Source: CAWKDC01 sp044445605 | GTDB lineage: Bacteria; Pseudomonadota; Gammaproteobacteria; JABCZS01 | Assembly: GCA_044445605.1 (NCBI GenBank) | Contig: JBIOEA010000024.1 | Location: forward strand, 1-34,469 | Direction: 5' to 3' | Length of the DNA: 34,469 nt | Shown here: piece by piece, positions 6,498 through 14,958 of the stretch | Layout: the number at the start of each line of letters is the position of its first letter | Position numbering within the stretch: the stretch's first letter is position 1 | Made by a program: the position numbers and the translations under genes | Notes under the pieces: generated by a model | What the model was told of the DNA's origin: nothing | What the model saw: only the letters and a program-made list of their open reading frames with translations | The model's database searches: none

Positions 6498-8921
6498 CTA
6501 CACGTCTAGATTTTCAACCTGCAATGCATTGGTTTCAATGAATTCACGGCGTGGTTCGACTTCGTCGCCCATCAACGTCGTGAATAATTGATCAGCAGCC
6601 ACTGCATCTTCGATCGTTACTTTCAACATGCGACGCGTCGATGGATCCATGGTGGTTTCCCATAATTGATCAGGGTTCATTTCCCCAAGACCTTTGTAAC
6701 GTTGTACACCTAAGCCCTTTTTAGCTTCCAGCAACAACCAGTCAAACGCTTCTTTGAAGTTCGTAATAGGGAAACGCTTTTCGCCACGTCGAATATAGGC
6801 ACCGGGTTCGCACAAATGGGTTATATCATGGCCCAATGTTAATAATTGCCCATAATCACGTGACTCAAAGAAATTTTTCTCAACCACATAATGCGATTCA
6901 ACACCATGCACCGTTTCTTGAATGCGTAATTCATAGCTACGATTCTCTTTGTTTTCCTGCCAATGCAAACTATAGCGGTGGCTATTTGCTTGAATGTTTT
7001 CCATGTATGCCAGAACGGCTTTCATCCATTGTTCTGTTTTTTCGTTATCCGACAAATCTTCTGCTTTAAGTGCAGGCACGTGAATGGCTGCTTCCAAGAA
7101 ACGTTCAGGATAACGGTGTGACAAACGGCTTACCATTTTCATCGCTTCACGGTACGCTTGCAACAGTTTCTCTAACGCAGCCGGGGACAAAGGCGGTGCA
7201 TCTTTATTCACGTGAAAATGTGTATCATCCAAGGCCAATTGGATTAAATAAGCCTGCATTGCCTCATCATCTTTAATATATTGCTCTTGTTTGCCACGCT
7301 TAACTTTATATAAAGGTGGTTGTGCAATGTAGATGTGCCCACGCTCAACAATCGACAACATTTGACGATAGAAAAACGTTAATAACAATGTACGAATATG
7401 CGAACCGTCAACGTCGGCGTCGGTCATGATAATGATGCGATGATAACGCAACTTGTCTGGATTAAATTCTTCGCGGCCAATCCCGCAACCTAAAGCAGTA
7501 ATCAACGTACCTACTTCAGCGGATGCCAACATTTTATCGAAACGCGCTTTTTCTACGTTTAAAATCTTACCCTTCAAAGGCAGAATCGCCTGTGTCTTGC
7601 GGTTACGCGCTTGTTTTGCAGAACCGCCTGCCGAATCACCCTCTACTAGGAATAATTCACAGAGAGATGGATCGCGCTCTTGGCAATCAGCTAACTTGCC
7701 TGGTAGGCCAGCAATATCTAATACACCTTTTCGGCGCGTCATATCACGTGCGCGGCGTGCCGCTTCTCTTGCACGCGCTGCATCAATCATTTTCGTGACA
7801 ATAATACGGGCTTCGCTTGGTTTTTCAAGCAAGAAATCATTCAAATATTCAGCAACACAATTTTCAACCACCGGGCGCACTTCGGACGATACCAATTTAT
7901 CTTTGGTTTGTGAGGAAAACTTTGGATCAGGTACCTTAACGGATAACACCGCCACCAAACCTTCACGCGCATCGTCACCCACGGTAGCGACTTTCGCTTT
8001 TTTCGCAAAACCTTCGCGCTCAATATAGGCATTCAGCGTGCGTGTTAGCGCTGCGCGGAAACCTACTAAGTGTGTTCCCCCATCACGCTGTGGAATATTG
8101 TTGGTATAACAAAACACCGTTTCTTGGAAACCCTCATTCCATTGCATCGCGAGCTCAACACCGATGCCGTCTTTTTCACCACAAAAATAAATAACCTCTT
8201 GATGAATAGGCTTTTTATTTTGATTTAAGTATTCAACGAAAGCACGTGTGCCGCCCTCATATTCAAATGTTTCACCCTGGCCATCGCGCTCATCTTTCAG
8301 AATGATGCGAACCCCCTTATTCAAGAAGGCCAGTTCACGTAAACGCCTAGCCAAAATATCGTAAGAGAAAACGGTATTGGTGAAAATGGTATCGCTGGGT
8401 TTGAAACGAATTTCTGTTCCCGTTTCCGTGGTTTCGCCAACCACTGCGAGAGGGGCATCCGGTTCGCCCAAATGATAAACCTGTTCGTGAACACTGCCGC
8501 TTTTACGAATGCGCAGATAGAGCACTTCGGATAACGCGTTAACAACAGATACACCCACACCATGTAAACCGCCGGACACCTTGTAGGCGTTGTCGTCGAA
8601 CTTACCACCGGCATGGAGAATCGTCATGATGACTTCAGCAGCAGAACGACCTTCTTCTTGATGGATATCGACAGGAATGCCACGGCCATCGTCGCGTACA
8701 GAAACAGAGCCATCGGTATGAATCGTTACTGTGATGTGTGTGCAATAACCGGCTAACGCCTCGTCGATGCTGTTGTCGACAACTTCAAATACCATGTGGT
8801 GAAGACCTGTGCCATCATCGGTGTCACCAATGTACATCCCAGGACGTTTACGTACGGCATCAAGCCCTTTGAGGACTTTAATACTGGTTGAATCATAGGC
8901 ACGTGGGGCGTCTTGGCTCAT
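6498..8921 (-). CDS. gyrB: DNA gyrase subunit B
   Basis: ATPase subunit of the topoisomerase that introduces negative supercoils. 807 aa, close to E. coli GyrB (804). Visible in order: GHKL ATPase motifs (EVVDNSIDEALAG, DDGRGIP, GGLHGVGVSVVNALS), the transducer domain, TOPRIM (EGDSAGGSAKQARNRK and DADVDGSHI), the insertion characteristic of gammaproteobacterial GyrB, and the C-terminal QRYKGLGEMNPDQLW. No intein. ATG at 8921 with AAAGGA upstream. In most relatives recF abuts gyrB; here 426 bp of repeat-bearing sequence separate them, so gyrB may need its own promoter (a TACAAT hexamer lies upstream on the minus strand near 8974-8979). Confidence 0.98.
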   Translation of the reverse strand: MSQDAPRAYDSTSIKVLKGLDAVRKRPGMYIGDTDDGTGLHHMVFEVVDNSIDEALAGYCTHITVTIHTDGSVSVRDDGRGIPVDIHQEEGRSAAEVIMTILHAGGKFDDNAYKVSGGLHGVGVSVVNALSEVLYLRIRKSGSVHEQVYHLGEPDAPLAVVGETTETGTEIRFKPSDTIFTNTVFSYDILARRLRELAFLNKGVRIILKDERDGQGETFEYEGGTRAFVEYLNQNKKPIHQEVIYFCGEKDGIGVELAMQWNEGFQETVFCYTNNIPQRDGGTHLVGFRAALTRTLNAYIEREGFAKKAKVATVGDDAREGLVAVLSVKVPDPKFSSQTKDKLVSSEVRPVVENCVAEYLNDFLLEKPSEARIIVTKMIDAARAREAARRARDMTRRKGVLDIAGLPGKLADCQERDPSLCELFLVEGDSAGGSAKQARNRKTQAILPLKGKILNVEKARFDKMLASAEVGTLITALGCGIGREEFNPDKLRYHRIIIMTDADVDGSHIRTLLLTFFYRQMLSIVERGHIYIAQPPLYKVKRGKQEQYIKDDEAMQAYLIQLALDDTHFHVNKDAPPLSPAALEKLLQAYREAMKMVSRLSHRYPERFLEAAIHVPALKAEDLSDNEKTEQWMKAVLAYMENIQANSHRYSLHWQENKENRSYELRIQETVHGVESHYVVEKNFFESRDYGQLLTLGHDITHLCEPGAYIRRGEKRFPITNFKEAFDWLLLEAKKGLGVQRYKGLGEMNPDQLWETTMDPSTRRMLKVTIEDAVAADQLFTTLMGDEVEPRREFIETNALQVENLDV

Positions 8922-9024
8922 GGCGTTTCCTTTGGTGAAACTAGGGGCTTTCCCTTAAAATGGGCTTGATTATTGTACCACTTTTCGTTGTATTTCGGGT
9001 ATATTTTTGTGCTTAATCGAGCAT

Positions 9025-9038
9025 GTTCCACGTGGAAC
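9025..9038. other. parS: parS centromere site 1
   Basis: Perfect 14-bp palindrome GTTCCACGTGGAAC, the known ParB-binding consensus in gammaproteobacteria such as Pseudomonas, preceded by T to make TGTTCCACGTGGAAC. Intergenic, between recF and gyrB, about 5.4 kb left of the DnaA boxes. Confidence 0.9.
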
Positions 9039-9058
9039 GCGGGGGGTATCTCTAGGCT

Positions 9059-9082
9059 GTAGGGGAGAAACATCTTTCGCCC
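9059..9082. repeat. Palindromic repeat family 1, copy a
   Basis: GTAGGGG-A-GAAACATC then TTTCGCCC. One base differs from the best copy at 24295-24318 (A for C in the left arm), which weakens the stem. Confidence 0.65.
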
Positions 9083-9151
9083 TCTTCACGATTTCCAGAA
9101 CAGAAGGAGATTGTTCGTCACCTTCGCTATATAACCGCTCGGGGGCCCGTC

Positions 9152-9271
9152 ATCTACGCGGCAAGGTCTTTATTTCACCATCGAACAGGCATTGACTTGT
9201 CGTTCGCCCCAACAGCTTGGGCTCACTCGAGTAGATATGTCGCGGTTCAATAAAAACCTTGCCGCGCAGAT
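9152..9271 (-). repeat. Inverted repeat with 23-bp arms; possible structured RNA
   Basis: The arms at 9152-9174 and 9249-9271 match over 23 positions with two differences, around a 74-nt loop. In a minus-strand transcript (the recF-to-gyrB direction) both differences become G-U wobble pairs, so the stem would be continuous; in a plus-strand transcript they would be A-C mismatches. A small inner stem (GCCC...GGGC around 9216-9231) lies in the loop. Confidence 0.55.
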
Positions 9272-9347
9272 TCCACCCCTCACTATGATGCGTGCGGCTT
9301 GAACAATACTGATTTTAGATAGCATTGTTCAAACGAATGTCATCTAA

Positions 9348-10436
9348 TCATACAGAATGGACCACCCCACGTTCCACGTGGAACATCGCCCTAGGTTTAT
9401 CCCCAGAAAGCTCTAAAAAGGCACTCTTATCGACGCTGGTAAGGCATATCTGTGCATCCAAGGTCGATAAACGCTCACCCAACAAGGCACGCGCCGTGCT
9501 ATCAAGCTCTGAGGGCAAATCATCAATCAAGAGAATAGGGCGCTTACCTGTCTGTTCTATCATCCAACACACCTGCGCTAACTGTAACCCCGTAACAAAT
9601 GTCTTTTGTTGGCCTGTTGATAAGACCTGCGACGCAGACTTCTCATTGATTTTTATCTTTAAATCAGCCCGGTGAGGGCCTGCGTGCGTGTATCCCAGGG
9701 ACATATCTCGCTCATAAGAGGCACTCAAGACTTCGTCCAGTAACACTGTATTGTCCCAGCCAGGATGATAGTCTAGGCTCAGCTCAGAAACCCCTGGCAA
9801 CCCCTCTAAGGCTACCCTGAAAGCAGGGAAACAAAGGCTCATCACGGCAGCACGTGCCTCGTGCAGCTTAGCGCCCACAGTGGCCAAAAGGGCCGTCCAT
9901 TGGGGTAAATCTGAACGTGTCCCAGAGCTATAGCGCAAGGCTGCGTTACGTTGCTTGAGTACGCGATGGTATTCTCGCCAAAGAGAATAAAAAGAGGGTT
10001 CCACGTGGAACATCATCCAATCAAGCCAGCGGCGTCGTTCTTCTGGAGGATCCGCCAAGAGCTGATAACCATGGATATTCAAGACCTGTACAGGCAGTAC
10101 CTGCGCAAGCTCCGCTACAGATGACGCAGGCTGATCAGAAATTAAATACTGAGGTTTCTCTTGGGCGCTTTTGATACATTTTAGGGTACCCGAAAATCCG
10201 TCCTCGCCTCCATTGATTCTGCCGCCAATTTGGCAGATTTTCTGGCCATTCGCAACGATCGACGTTAATTGTGACGCACGGAATGACTTGCCCGTTCCCA
10301 GAATATAAATGCTTTCAAGAATCGAGGTTTTCCCTGCGCCATTATCCCCATAGAAATGATTTAAACCAGGGGAAAGGGTGATGCATTGCGTTGAAAGATT
10401 ACGTATATGCGTACATTCCAGGAGTTCTAGGGGCAT
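9348..10436 (-). CDS. recF: DNA replication and repair protein RecF
   Basis: SMC-like ATPase that with RecO and RecR loads RecA at single-strand gaps. Walker A GDNGAGKT at residues 30-37, Walker B-type LLIDDLPSELD near residue 300, and family motifs RRRWLDWMMFHVEP and LLKQRNAAL. 362 aa, as expected. ATG at 10436 with GGAG about nine bases upstream, 36 bp after dnaN. Two perfect parS palindromes are embedded in the gene, each read as Phe-His-Val-Glu: one in the conserved WxxFHxEP block and one near the C-terminus (AMFHVERG). RecF activity and centromere function therefore share the same bases. Confidence 0.97.
   Translation of the reverse strand: MPLELLECTHIRNLSTQCITLSPGLNHFYGDNGAGKTSILESIYILGTGKSFRASQLTSIVANGQKICQIGGRINGGEDGFSGTLKCIKSAQEKPQYLISDQPASSVAELAQVLPVQVLNIHGYQLLADPPEERRRWLDWMMFHVEPSFYSLWREYHRVLKQRNAALRYSSGTRSDLPQWTALLATVGAKLHEARAAVMSLCFPAFRVALEGLPGVSELSLDYHPGWDNTVLLDEVLSASYERDMSLGYTHAGPHRADLKIKINEKSASQVLSTGQQKTFVTGLQLAQVCWMIEQTGKRPILLIDDLPSELDSTARALLGERLSTLDAQICLTSVDKSAFLELSGDKPRAMFHVERGVVHSV
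9371..9384. other. parS: parS centromere site 2, inside recF 3' end
   Basis: Perfect GTTCCACGTGGAAC palindrome coding Phe-His-Val-Glu near the C-terminus of RecF. About 340 bp from site 1. Confidence 0.9.
9998..10011. other. parS: parS centromere site 3, inside recF
   Basis: Perfect GTTCCACGTGGAAC palindrome within the RecF codons for MMFHVEPSF. All three sites lie within 1 kb of each other, left of oriC. Confidence 0.9.
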
Positions 10437-10472
10437 GAGACAGTATCTCCGGAATAATGTGCAACAAGCTTG

Positions 10473-11585
10473 TTAAAGTCTCAACGGCATGACCACGTGA
10501 AACTGCGTCAAACCCGGGACGGCTTCGCCTAGAATCACTGCCGAACAACTGGGATCTATCAACTTTAACGCAACATTACCTGCAGGCAAAGTATTTAATA
10601 CATCAAGCAAATAGCTGGCATTGAAGCCGATTTCGAAAGGTCCACCCTGATAAGATAAATGAATTTCAGCTTCTGCCTCTTCTTGTTCAGGGTTGTTCGC
10701 AACAATTCGAAGCAGATCGGTACCCAATAGAAGACGTACGCCGCGGTTCTTTTCATTTGATAGGGTAGCAGCGCGCAGGAGGGCTTGTTTCAACGTGTCA
10801 CGATCCAATCCAAGCTCCATGGTCGCAGGTGGCGGGACAACACGCTTATAGTCAGGGAATCTGCCTTCAATCAGTTTTGTTGTAAATTCAGTTCCAGGTG
10901 TTTTAACAACCAAGATATTGTCATTGATAGCGATTTCGACCGGATCAGACGTATCATTCAGCAAAGAAATTAATTCCATGACGGCTTTGCGCGGGACAAT
11001 CACGTGTATTACCGGCTGGGCAGGAAAAAGGGCCGAGGCACATTCATTTACAGCCAATCTGTGCCCATCTGTTGCGATCAGACGCAATCTTCCTTCTTCT
11101 GTTTCGAAAAGCATGCCATTGAGATAATAGCGAGTATCATTATTAGCCATGGCAAAACGCGTCGATAAAATCATCTGCCTTAAAAGGTTTTGGGGGAAAT
11201 TTGCAGCTATCTTCGGTAAACCTCTTTGAATAGAATGAAAATCTGCTGCTGGAAGCGTCGAAAGAACAAAACGAGAACGTCCGTTCTTTAAAATAAGGCG
11301 ATCCCCTTCTAATTTGCAGTGAACATCTTCGTTCTCAGGCAAACTTCTGCAAATATCAAGTATCTTACGAGAAGGTGCTGTAACCTCACCAGAAGTAAAA
11401 CTCCCTTCTAAAGCACCTTTTGCCGTCAGCTCAATTTCAAGATCGGTGGCAGTCAACGAAATTTGCGCATTTTCGACGCAGATCATGACATTCGACAAAA
11501 TTGGAAGACCTTGCTTCTTCTCAGAAACACCTGATACCTGCTGAACGAGCTTGAGCAGTTTTTCACATTTTACGGTAAATTCCAT
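10473..11585 (-). CDS. dnaN: DNA polymerase III beta sliding clamp
   Basis: Ring-shaped processivity clamp that tethers DNA polymerase III. Three repeated clamp domains can be followed; the start MEFTVKCEKLLKLVQQVSG and end FHVVMPLRL match the E. coli protein closely. I used the ATG at 11585 (370 aa), preceded by GGGG six bases upstream and aligned with the E. coli N-terminus; the frame extends to a TTG at 11609, which directly abuts the dnaA stop. It is 24 bp after dnaA and 36 bp before recF, so the three genes form one transcription unit. Confidence 0.98.
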   Translation of the reverse strand: MEFTVKCEKLLKLVQQVSGVSEKKQGLPILSNVMICVENAQISLTATDLEIELTAKGALEGSFTSGEVTAPSRKILDICRSLPENEDVHCKLEGDRLILKNGRSRFVLSTLPAADFHSIQRGLPKIAANFPQNLLRQMILSTRFAMANNDTRYYLNGMLFETEEGRLRLIATDGHRLAVNECASALFPAQPVIHVIVPRKAVMELISLLNDTSDPVEIAINDNILVVKTPGTEFTTKLIEGRFPDYKRVVPPPATMELGLDRDTLKQALLRAATLSNEKNRGVRLLLGTDLLRIVANNPEQEEAEAEIHLSYQGGPFEIGFNASYLLDVLNTLPAGNVALKLIDPSCSAVILGEAVPGLTQFHVVMPLRL

Positions 11586-11609
11586 CATAAACCCCGACGT
11601 TCGATGCAA

Positions 11610-12980
11610 TTAAGAGGATAAAATTCTCACAAGATCCGTCCAATCTTCTTGGATCTGACTATCTGTGTCCAACATAGCTTTAATAGTCCGGCAAGCATGA
11701 AGTACCGTTGTATGGTCTCGGCCACCAAAAGCATCCCCGACCTCTGGCAAACTATGGTTTGTCAGCTCTTTGGCAAGTGCCATCGCCATTTGACGTGGAC
11801 GAGCCACCGAACGAGACCGGCGCTTCGATAGTAAATCTGCCACTTTGATGCTGAAATACTCAGCCACGGTTCTTTGGATATTGTCGATGGTGACGAGCTT
11901 GTCTTGCAGGGCCAATAAATCCTTAAGAGACTCTTTCACGAATTCAATGGTGATGTCTTTGCCGGTGAAACGCGCATTCGCCATCACACGTTTCAACGCG
12001 CCCTCAAGCTCACGGACGTTCGCACGAACGCGCTTAGCAATAAAGAAAGCCACATCATAAGACAACGCAATACCCATCGCTTGCGACTTACTCATTAAAA
12101 TCGCCACACGGGTTTCAAGCTCAGGCGGCTCAATTGCCACCGTTAGGCCCCAGCCGAATCGAGATTTCAAGCGCTCTTCAAGGCCAGTAATCTCTTTAGG
12201 GTAACGATCACTTGCAATAATAAGTTGTTGCTGGCCTTCAAGCAGGGCATTCAGCGTATGAAACAATTCATCTTGTGAACGTTCTTTACCCGCAAAAAAC
12301 TGAATATCATCCAGCATTAAAACGTTACGAGAGCGGTAAAAATCTTTAAATTCACTGATCTGATTATTCTGGAGCGCCTTCACCATGTCGGCAACAAAAC
12401 GCTCTGAGTGAATATATAACACTTTGGCAGCAGGATTACGTTCAATAATAAGGTTACCAATCGCATGCATCAAGTGGGTTTTACCTAAACCAACGCCCCC
12501 ATAAATGAACAGCGGGTTGTAAACAGTGCCCGAGTGTTCGGCCACCTGAATAGATGCGGCACGACCCAATTGGTTCGACTTACCCTCAACGAAAGTATCG
12601 AATGTGAATTCTTTGTTCAGATTTGTCGTGCCTGAGAACACGGGCGCACTCATGGATGATTTAGTATTGCTGGTCGGTGCAGCGGGCGCAGAATGAGAAG
12701 CAACAGGTGCTGAAGTAGGATTGCCACCCGACTTCCGTCCCATTTTCAATAAGACGTGCGGAGGATTAGATGGATAAAGTTGTGACAGCAGATCTTTAAT
12801 GATCACCAAATAATTATCTTCGACATAACCGCAAATAAAACGATTTGGCGCAAAAAGACAAAGTCCTTCCTCGAGCATTTCTGCTTGAAGCGGAAAAATC
12901 CACGTATGATAATCGGTTGGCGTCAGCTTATCTTCTAAGAACTGCAAGCACTGATGCCACAGCGACAGTGTGCTAGACAT
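11610..12980 (-). CDS. dnaA: Chromosomal replication initiator protein DnaA
   Basis: AAA+ initiator that binds DnaA boxes and opens oriC. Domain I (LSLWHQCLQFLEDKL) at the N-terminus; a poorly conserved Ser/Ala/Pro-rich domain II around residues 85-125; Walker A GGVGLGKTH and Walker B VLMLDDIQFF in domain III; and the DNA-binding signature GGRDHTTVLHACRTI near the C-terminus. ATG at 12980 chosen (456 aa), with GGGAGG five to six bases upstream; a GTG at 12986 is in frame. Transcribed away from oriC with the left replication fork. A possible -10 TATACT lies at 13013-13008. The origin is not adjacent: brnQ lies between. Confidence 0.98.
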   Translation of the reverse strand: MSSTLSLWHQCLQFLEDKLTPTDYHTWIFPLQAEMLEEGLCLFAPNRFICGYVEDNYLVIIKDLLSQLYPSNPPHVLLKMGRKSGGNPTSAPVASHSAPAAPTSNTKSSMSAPVFSGTTNLNKEFTFDTFVEGKSNQLGRAASIQVAEHSGTVYNPLFIYGGVGLGKTHLMHAIGNLIIERNPAAKVLYIHSERFVADMVKALQNNQISEFKDFYRSRNVLMLDDIQFFAGKERSQDELFHTLNALLEGQQQLIIASDRYPKEITGLEERLKSRFGWGLTVAIEPPELETRVAILMSKSQAMGIALSYDVAFFIAKRVRANVRELEGALKRVMANARFTGKDITIEFVKESLKDLLALQDKLVTIDNIQRTVAEYFSIKVADLLSKRRSRSVARPRQMAMALAKELTNHSLPEVGDAFGGRDHTTVLHACRTIKAMLDTDSQIQEDWTDLVRILSS

Positions 12981-13007
12981 TGGCACCTCCCAGGCCTAAA
13001 GGAACAC

Positions 13008-13013
13008 AGTATA
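13008..13013 (-). promoter_or_regulatory. Candidate -10 element for dnaA
   Basis: TATACT on the minus strand, about 28 bp upstream of the dnaA ATG. No good -35 hexamer at 16-18 bp, so this is weak. No perfect DnaA box is visible in the dnaA-brnQ gap that would indicate autoregulation. Confidence 0.3.
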
Positions 13014-13122
13014 ACCTTTTTTTCAGAAAAATATCTTCGTTTTGCGTCTGAGGTTAAAGAATGTCATAATGTCGAGCTTGGGCGCCCCACAAAGTGCCCC
13101 TACAGTTTTGGGAGCAACAACA

Positions 13123-14280
13123 ATGAAGACCACCTCTTCGTTTACCACGGGCCTTGGTCTATTCGCCATGTTTTTCGGCGCAGGCAATGTCGTGTTCCCT
13201 TTATTTGTCGGCATGAAAGCCGGCGATGAAGTTGGGTTTGCCATTCTTGGCTTACTCCTAACGGCTGTTGCCCTTCCTATGGCTGCCGTGCTTGCAATGG
13301 TCGAATTCAAAGGCGAACAAAAAGCATATTTCGAACGCGCGGGGAAATGGGGTGGAAGGGCATTACTCTTACTATGTCTTTTTTTACTCGGTCCCTTTTT
13401 GGTTGTTCCCAGGACGATTGCCGTCGCACATTCGGCCATCTCTGAAACGATGATGCCCATCTCACGGGAAACATTTGGCATCCTCTATTGCATCGTCATT
13501 ACCATTCTATCGTTGAACACAAAAACAATGCTTGCCTTGATTGGCAAGGTATTTACGCCATTGATGTTGATCTTACTGGGTTGGATCATTGTCACAGGCA
13601 TCATCACCCCCAAAACGTCCACGATCGACGCACCCGCATTGCACGGATTTTTCTTCGGATTAAAAGAAGGGTACTTTACACTTGATGCCATTGCTGCTTT
13701 AGTCTTCGGGCAATTCATCTATGTGCAACTGCGACAACAACGTCATGATATGACACATGTTGATTTCAAGAAGCATGTTATCCAGGCATCGTGTTATGCG
13801 GGCATCCTATTAAGCCTGGTCTATATTGGCTTGGCATACATTAGTCATAAACAAGCCGATACGACAATGTTACAACCTGATCTTAAGCAGGCATTGCTGA
13901 TTTTACTGAGCGTTAAAATGTTGCCACAACAGTTCATCGGTGTGGCAGGCATTATCATTGCATCGGCCTGTATCACCACAGCGTGCGCGCTATCTAAGAT
14001 TTTTGCGGATTATTTACATCATTATTTGCGTCACTACACTCAAAAAATCACCGAAACACATTGCCTGATTTTCACCATCATTATTGCGTATGCAGTGAGC
14101 TTGCTAGGATTTAATGAGCTGATGGCCTATTTTGCACCCGTGATCATCGCCTGCTATCCCGTGTTTATATTGCTCACCATTCACGCCTTCGTGAAAGATA
14201 GGGTTCCTGCCTGGGTAATGCCCTACGCCATCACAGCGAGCCTCCTGCTGGGTGTAGCAGGGGTATTCTATCCCTTCTAG
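13123..14280 (+). CDS. brnQ: Branched-chain amino acid transporter, LIVCS family (BrnQ-type)
   Basis: Inner-membrane cation-coupled symporter for leucine, isoleucine and valine. The N-terminus (GLGLFAMFFGAGNVVFPLFVG) is the family signature, and about twelve hydrophobic segments follow. The start I prefer is the ATG at 13123 (MKTTSSF, 385 aa), with GGGAG nine bases upstream, which begins just before the first helix as in relatives; an ATG at 13069 and a TTG at 13042 are in frame. Somewhat shorter than E. coli BrnQ (439 aa). It is divergent from dnaA and sits between dnaA and oriC, so it is transcribed head-on to the leftward replication fork, unlike its neighbours. Confidence 0.92.
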   Translation: MKTTSSFTTGLGLFAMFFGAGNVVFPLFVGMKAGDEVGFAILGLLLTAVALPMAAVLAMVEFKGEQKAYFERAGKWGGRALLLLCLFLLGPFLVVPRTIAVAHSAISETMMPISRETFGILYCIVITILSLNTKTMLALIGKVFTPLMLILLGWIIVTGIITPKTSTIDAPALHGFFFGLKEGYFTLDAIAALVFGQFIYVQLRQQRHDMTHVDFKKHVIQASCYAGILLSLVYIGLAYISHKQADTTMLQPDLKQALLILLSVKMLPQQFIGVAGIIIASACITTACALSKIFADYLHHYLRHYTQKITETHCLIFTIIIAYAVSLLGFNELMAYFAPVIIACYPVFILLTIHAFVKDRVPAWVMPYAITASLLLGVAGVFYPF

Positions 14281-14323
14281 ATCAGCTGGCATTGTTATTG
14301 CCACACTAAACTAAAAATCCTGT

Positions 14324-14347
14324 GTAGAGGCAACATATCTTTCGCCC
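14324..14347. repeat. Palindromic repeat family 1, degenerate copy b
   Basis: GTAGAGGCAACATATC then TTTCGCCC; several changes from the intact copies, so the hairpin is largely lost. It lies at the brnQ-side edge of the origin region. Confidence 0.45.
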
Positions 14348-14438
14348 GACAAACAGTCTCAAACAATCCTGGGCATATCACCCCCTAAGCTGGGTATATC
14401 TCCTGTGCATAACCTACCGCTAAGAACAGGGGAGTGAG

Positions 14439-14447
14439 TTATCCACA
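14439..14447 (+). promoter_or_regulatory. DnaA box, perfect
   Basis: TTATCCACA, exact match to the DnaA-box consensus. Confidence 0.85.
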
Positions 14448-14666
14448 GATTTCTTCACCGTGGCTCCCAGGAGAGTGATCGGGTTTTCCACAATAAATAT
14501 CGCTGTAACACACTGAAACAAATAAAGAATTAAAAGTTATGCACAGAAAGTGCGTTTCCTTATAGTAATCATATTTCTTTTAAATAAACATTAATAATGA
14601 TAAGTGACGACATTGTCACTCCACGTTGGCTAGCATACTAAGGCTTAGGGCCGTCTAAATTTTCCT

Positions 14667-14675
14667 TGTGGATAA
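14667..14675 (-). promoter_or_regulatory. DnaA box, perfect, reverse orientation
   Basis: TGTGGATAA on the plus strand, i.e. TTATCCACA on the minus strand; opposite orientation to the box at 14439. Confidence 0.85.
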
Positions 14676-14952
14676 AACTGCCTGAACAAGGCTAACAAGG
14701 GGTGTGTAACGTCATGCCTCCCAAAGACCATCTACTTATACACAGGGCCAGGGGGTGCTACCCCATTGCTTACACACATGATCAGGCGATACCTAACCGA
14801 ATGATAAATATAAAATTTACCACCTTACCCACAGATAATGCTTTCCCCTATAGCGAATATCAAGTTCTTCATACTAAATACTTATTTCTATAAACAAAGA
14901 ACAAAGATGAAAAAAGTTGAAAATAGGGCTATTCAAACGCCTCTTGTTTAGC

Positions 14953-14958
14953 TAGAAT
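14953..14958 (+). promoter_or_regulatory. Candidate -10 element for the rpmH operon
   Basis: TAGAAT, 32 bp upstream of the rpmH ATG. The -35 is unclear (TTCAAA at 14932-14937 gives a 15-bp spacer). Confidence 0.35.

Larger units (their letters stand above)
8922..9347. other. 426-bp recF-gyrB intergenic region with repeat mosaic and parS
   Basis: No credible gene. It holds a parS site (9025-9038), a copy of the GTAGGGGCGAAA palindromic repeat (9059-9082), a segment TCACCTTCGCTATATAACC (9120-9138) that reappears in near-identical form at 34356-34374, and a long inverted repeat (9152-9174 with 9249-9271). Several open frames of about 60 codons are present but lack coding character. Confidence 0.7.

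Noticed and set aside
7204..7219. Possible parS-like TTCACGTGAAA in gyrB
   Set aside because: The outer bases of the palindrome do not match; explained by coding for HFHVNK.
7453..8028. 191-codon plus-strand frame inside gyrB
   Set aside because: Antisense to a highly conserved gene; the composition (Ser/Arg/Ala-rich, no motif) is typical of a shadow frame.
10489..10504. Possible fourth parS around CACGTG in dnaN
   Set aside because: Only one half matches; the other half differs at several bases and the sequence is explained by the conserved C-terminal codons FHVVMP.
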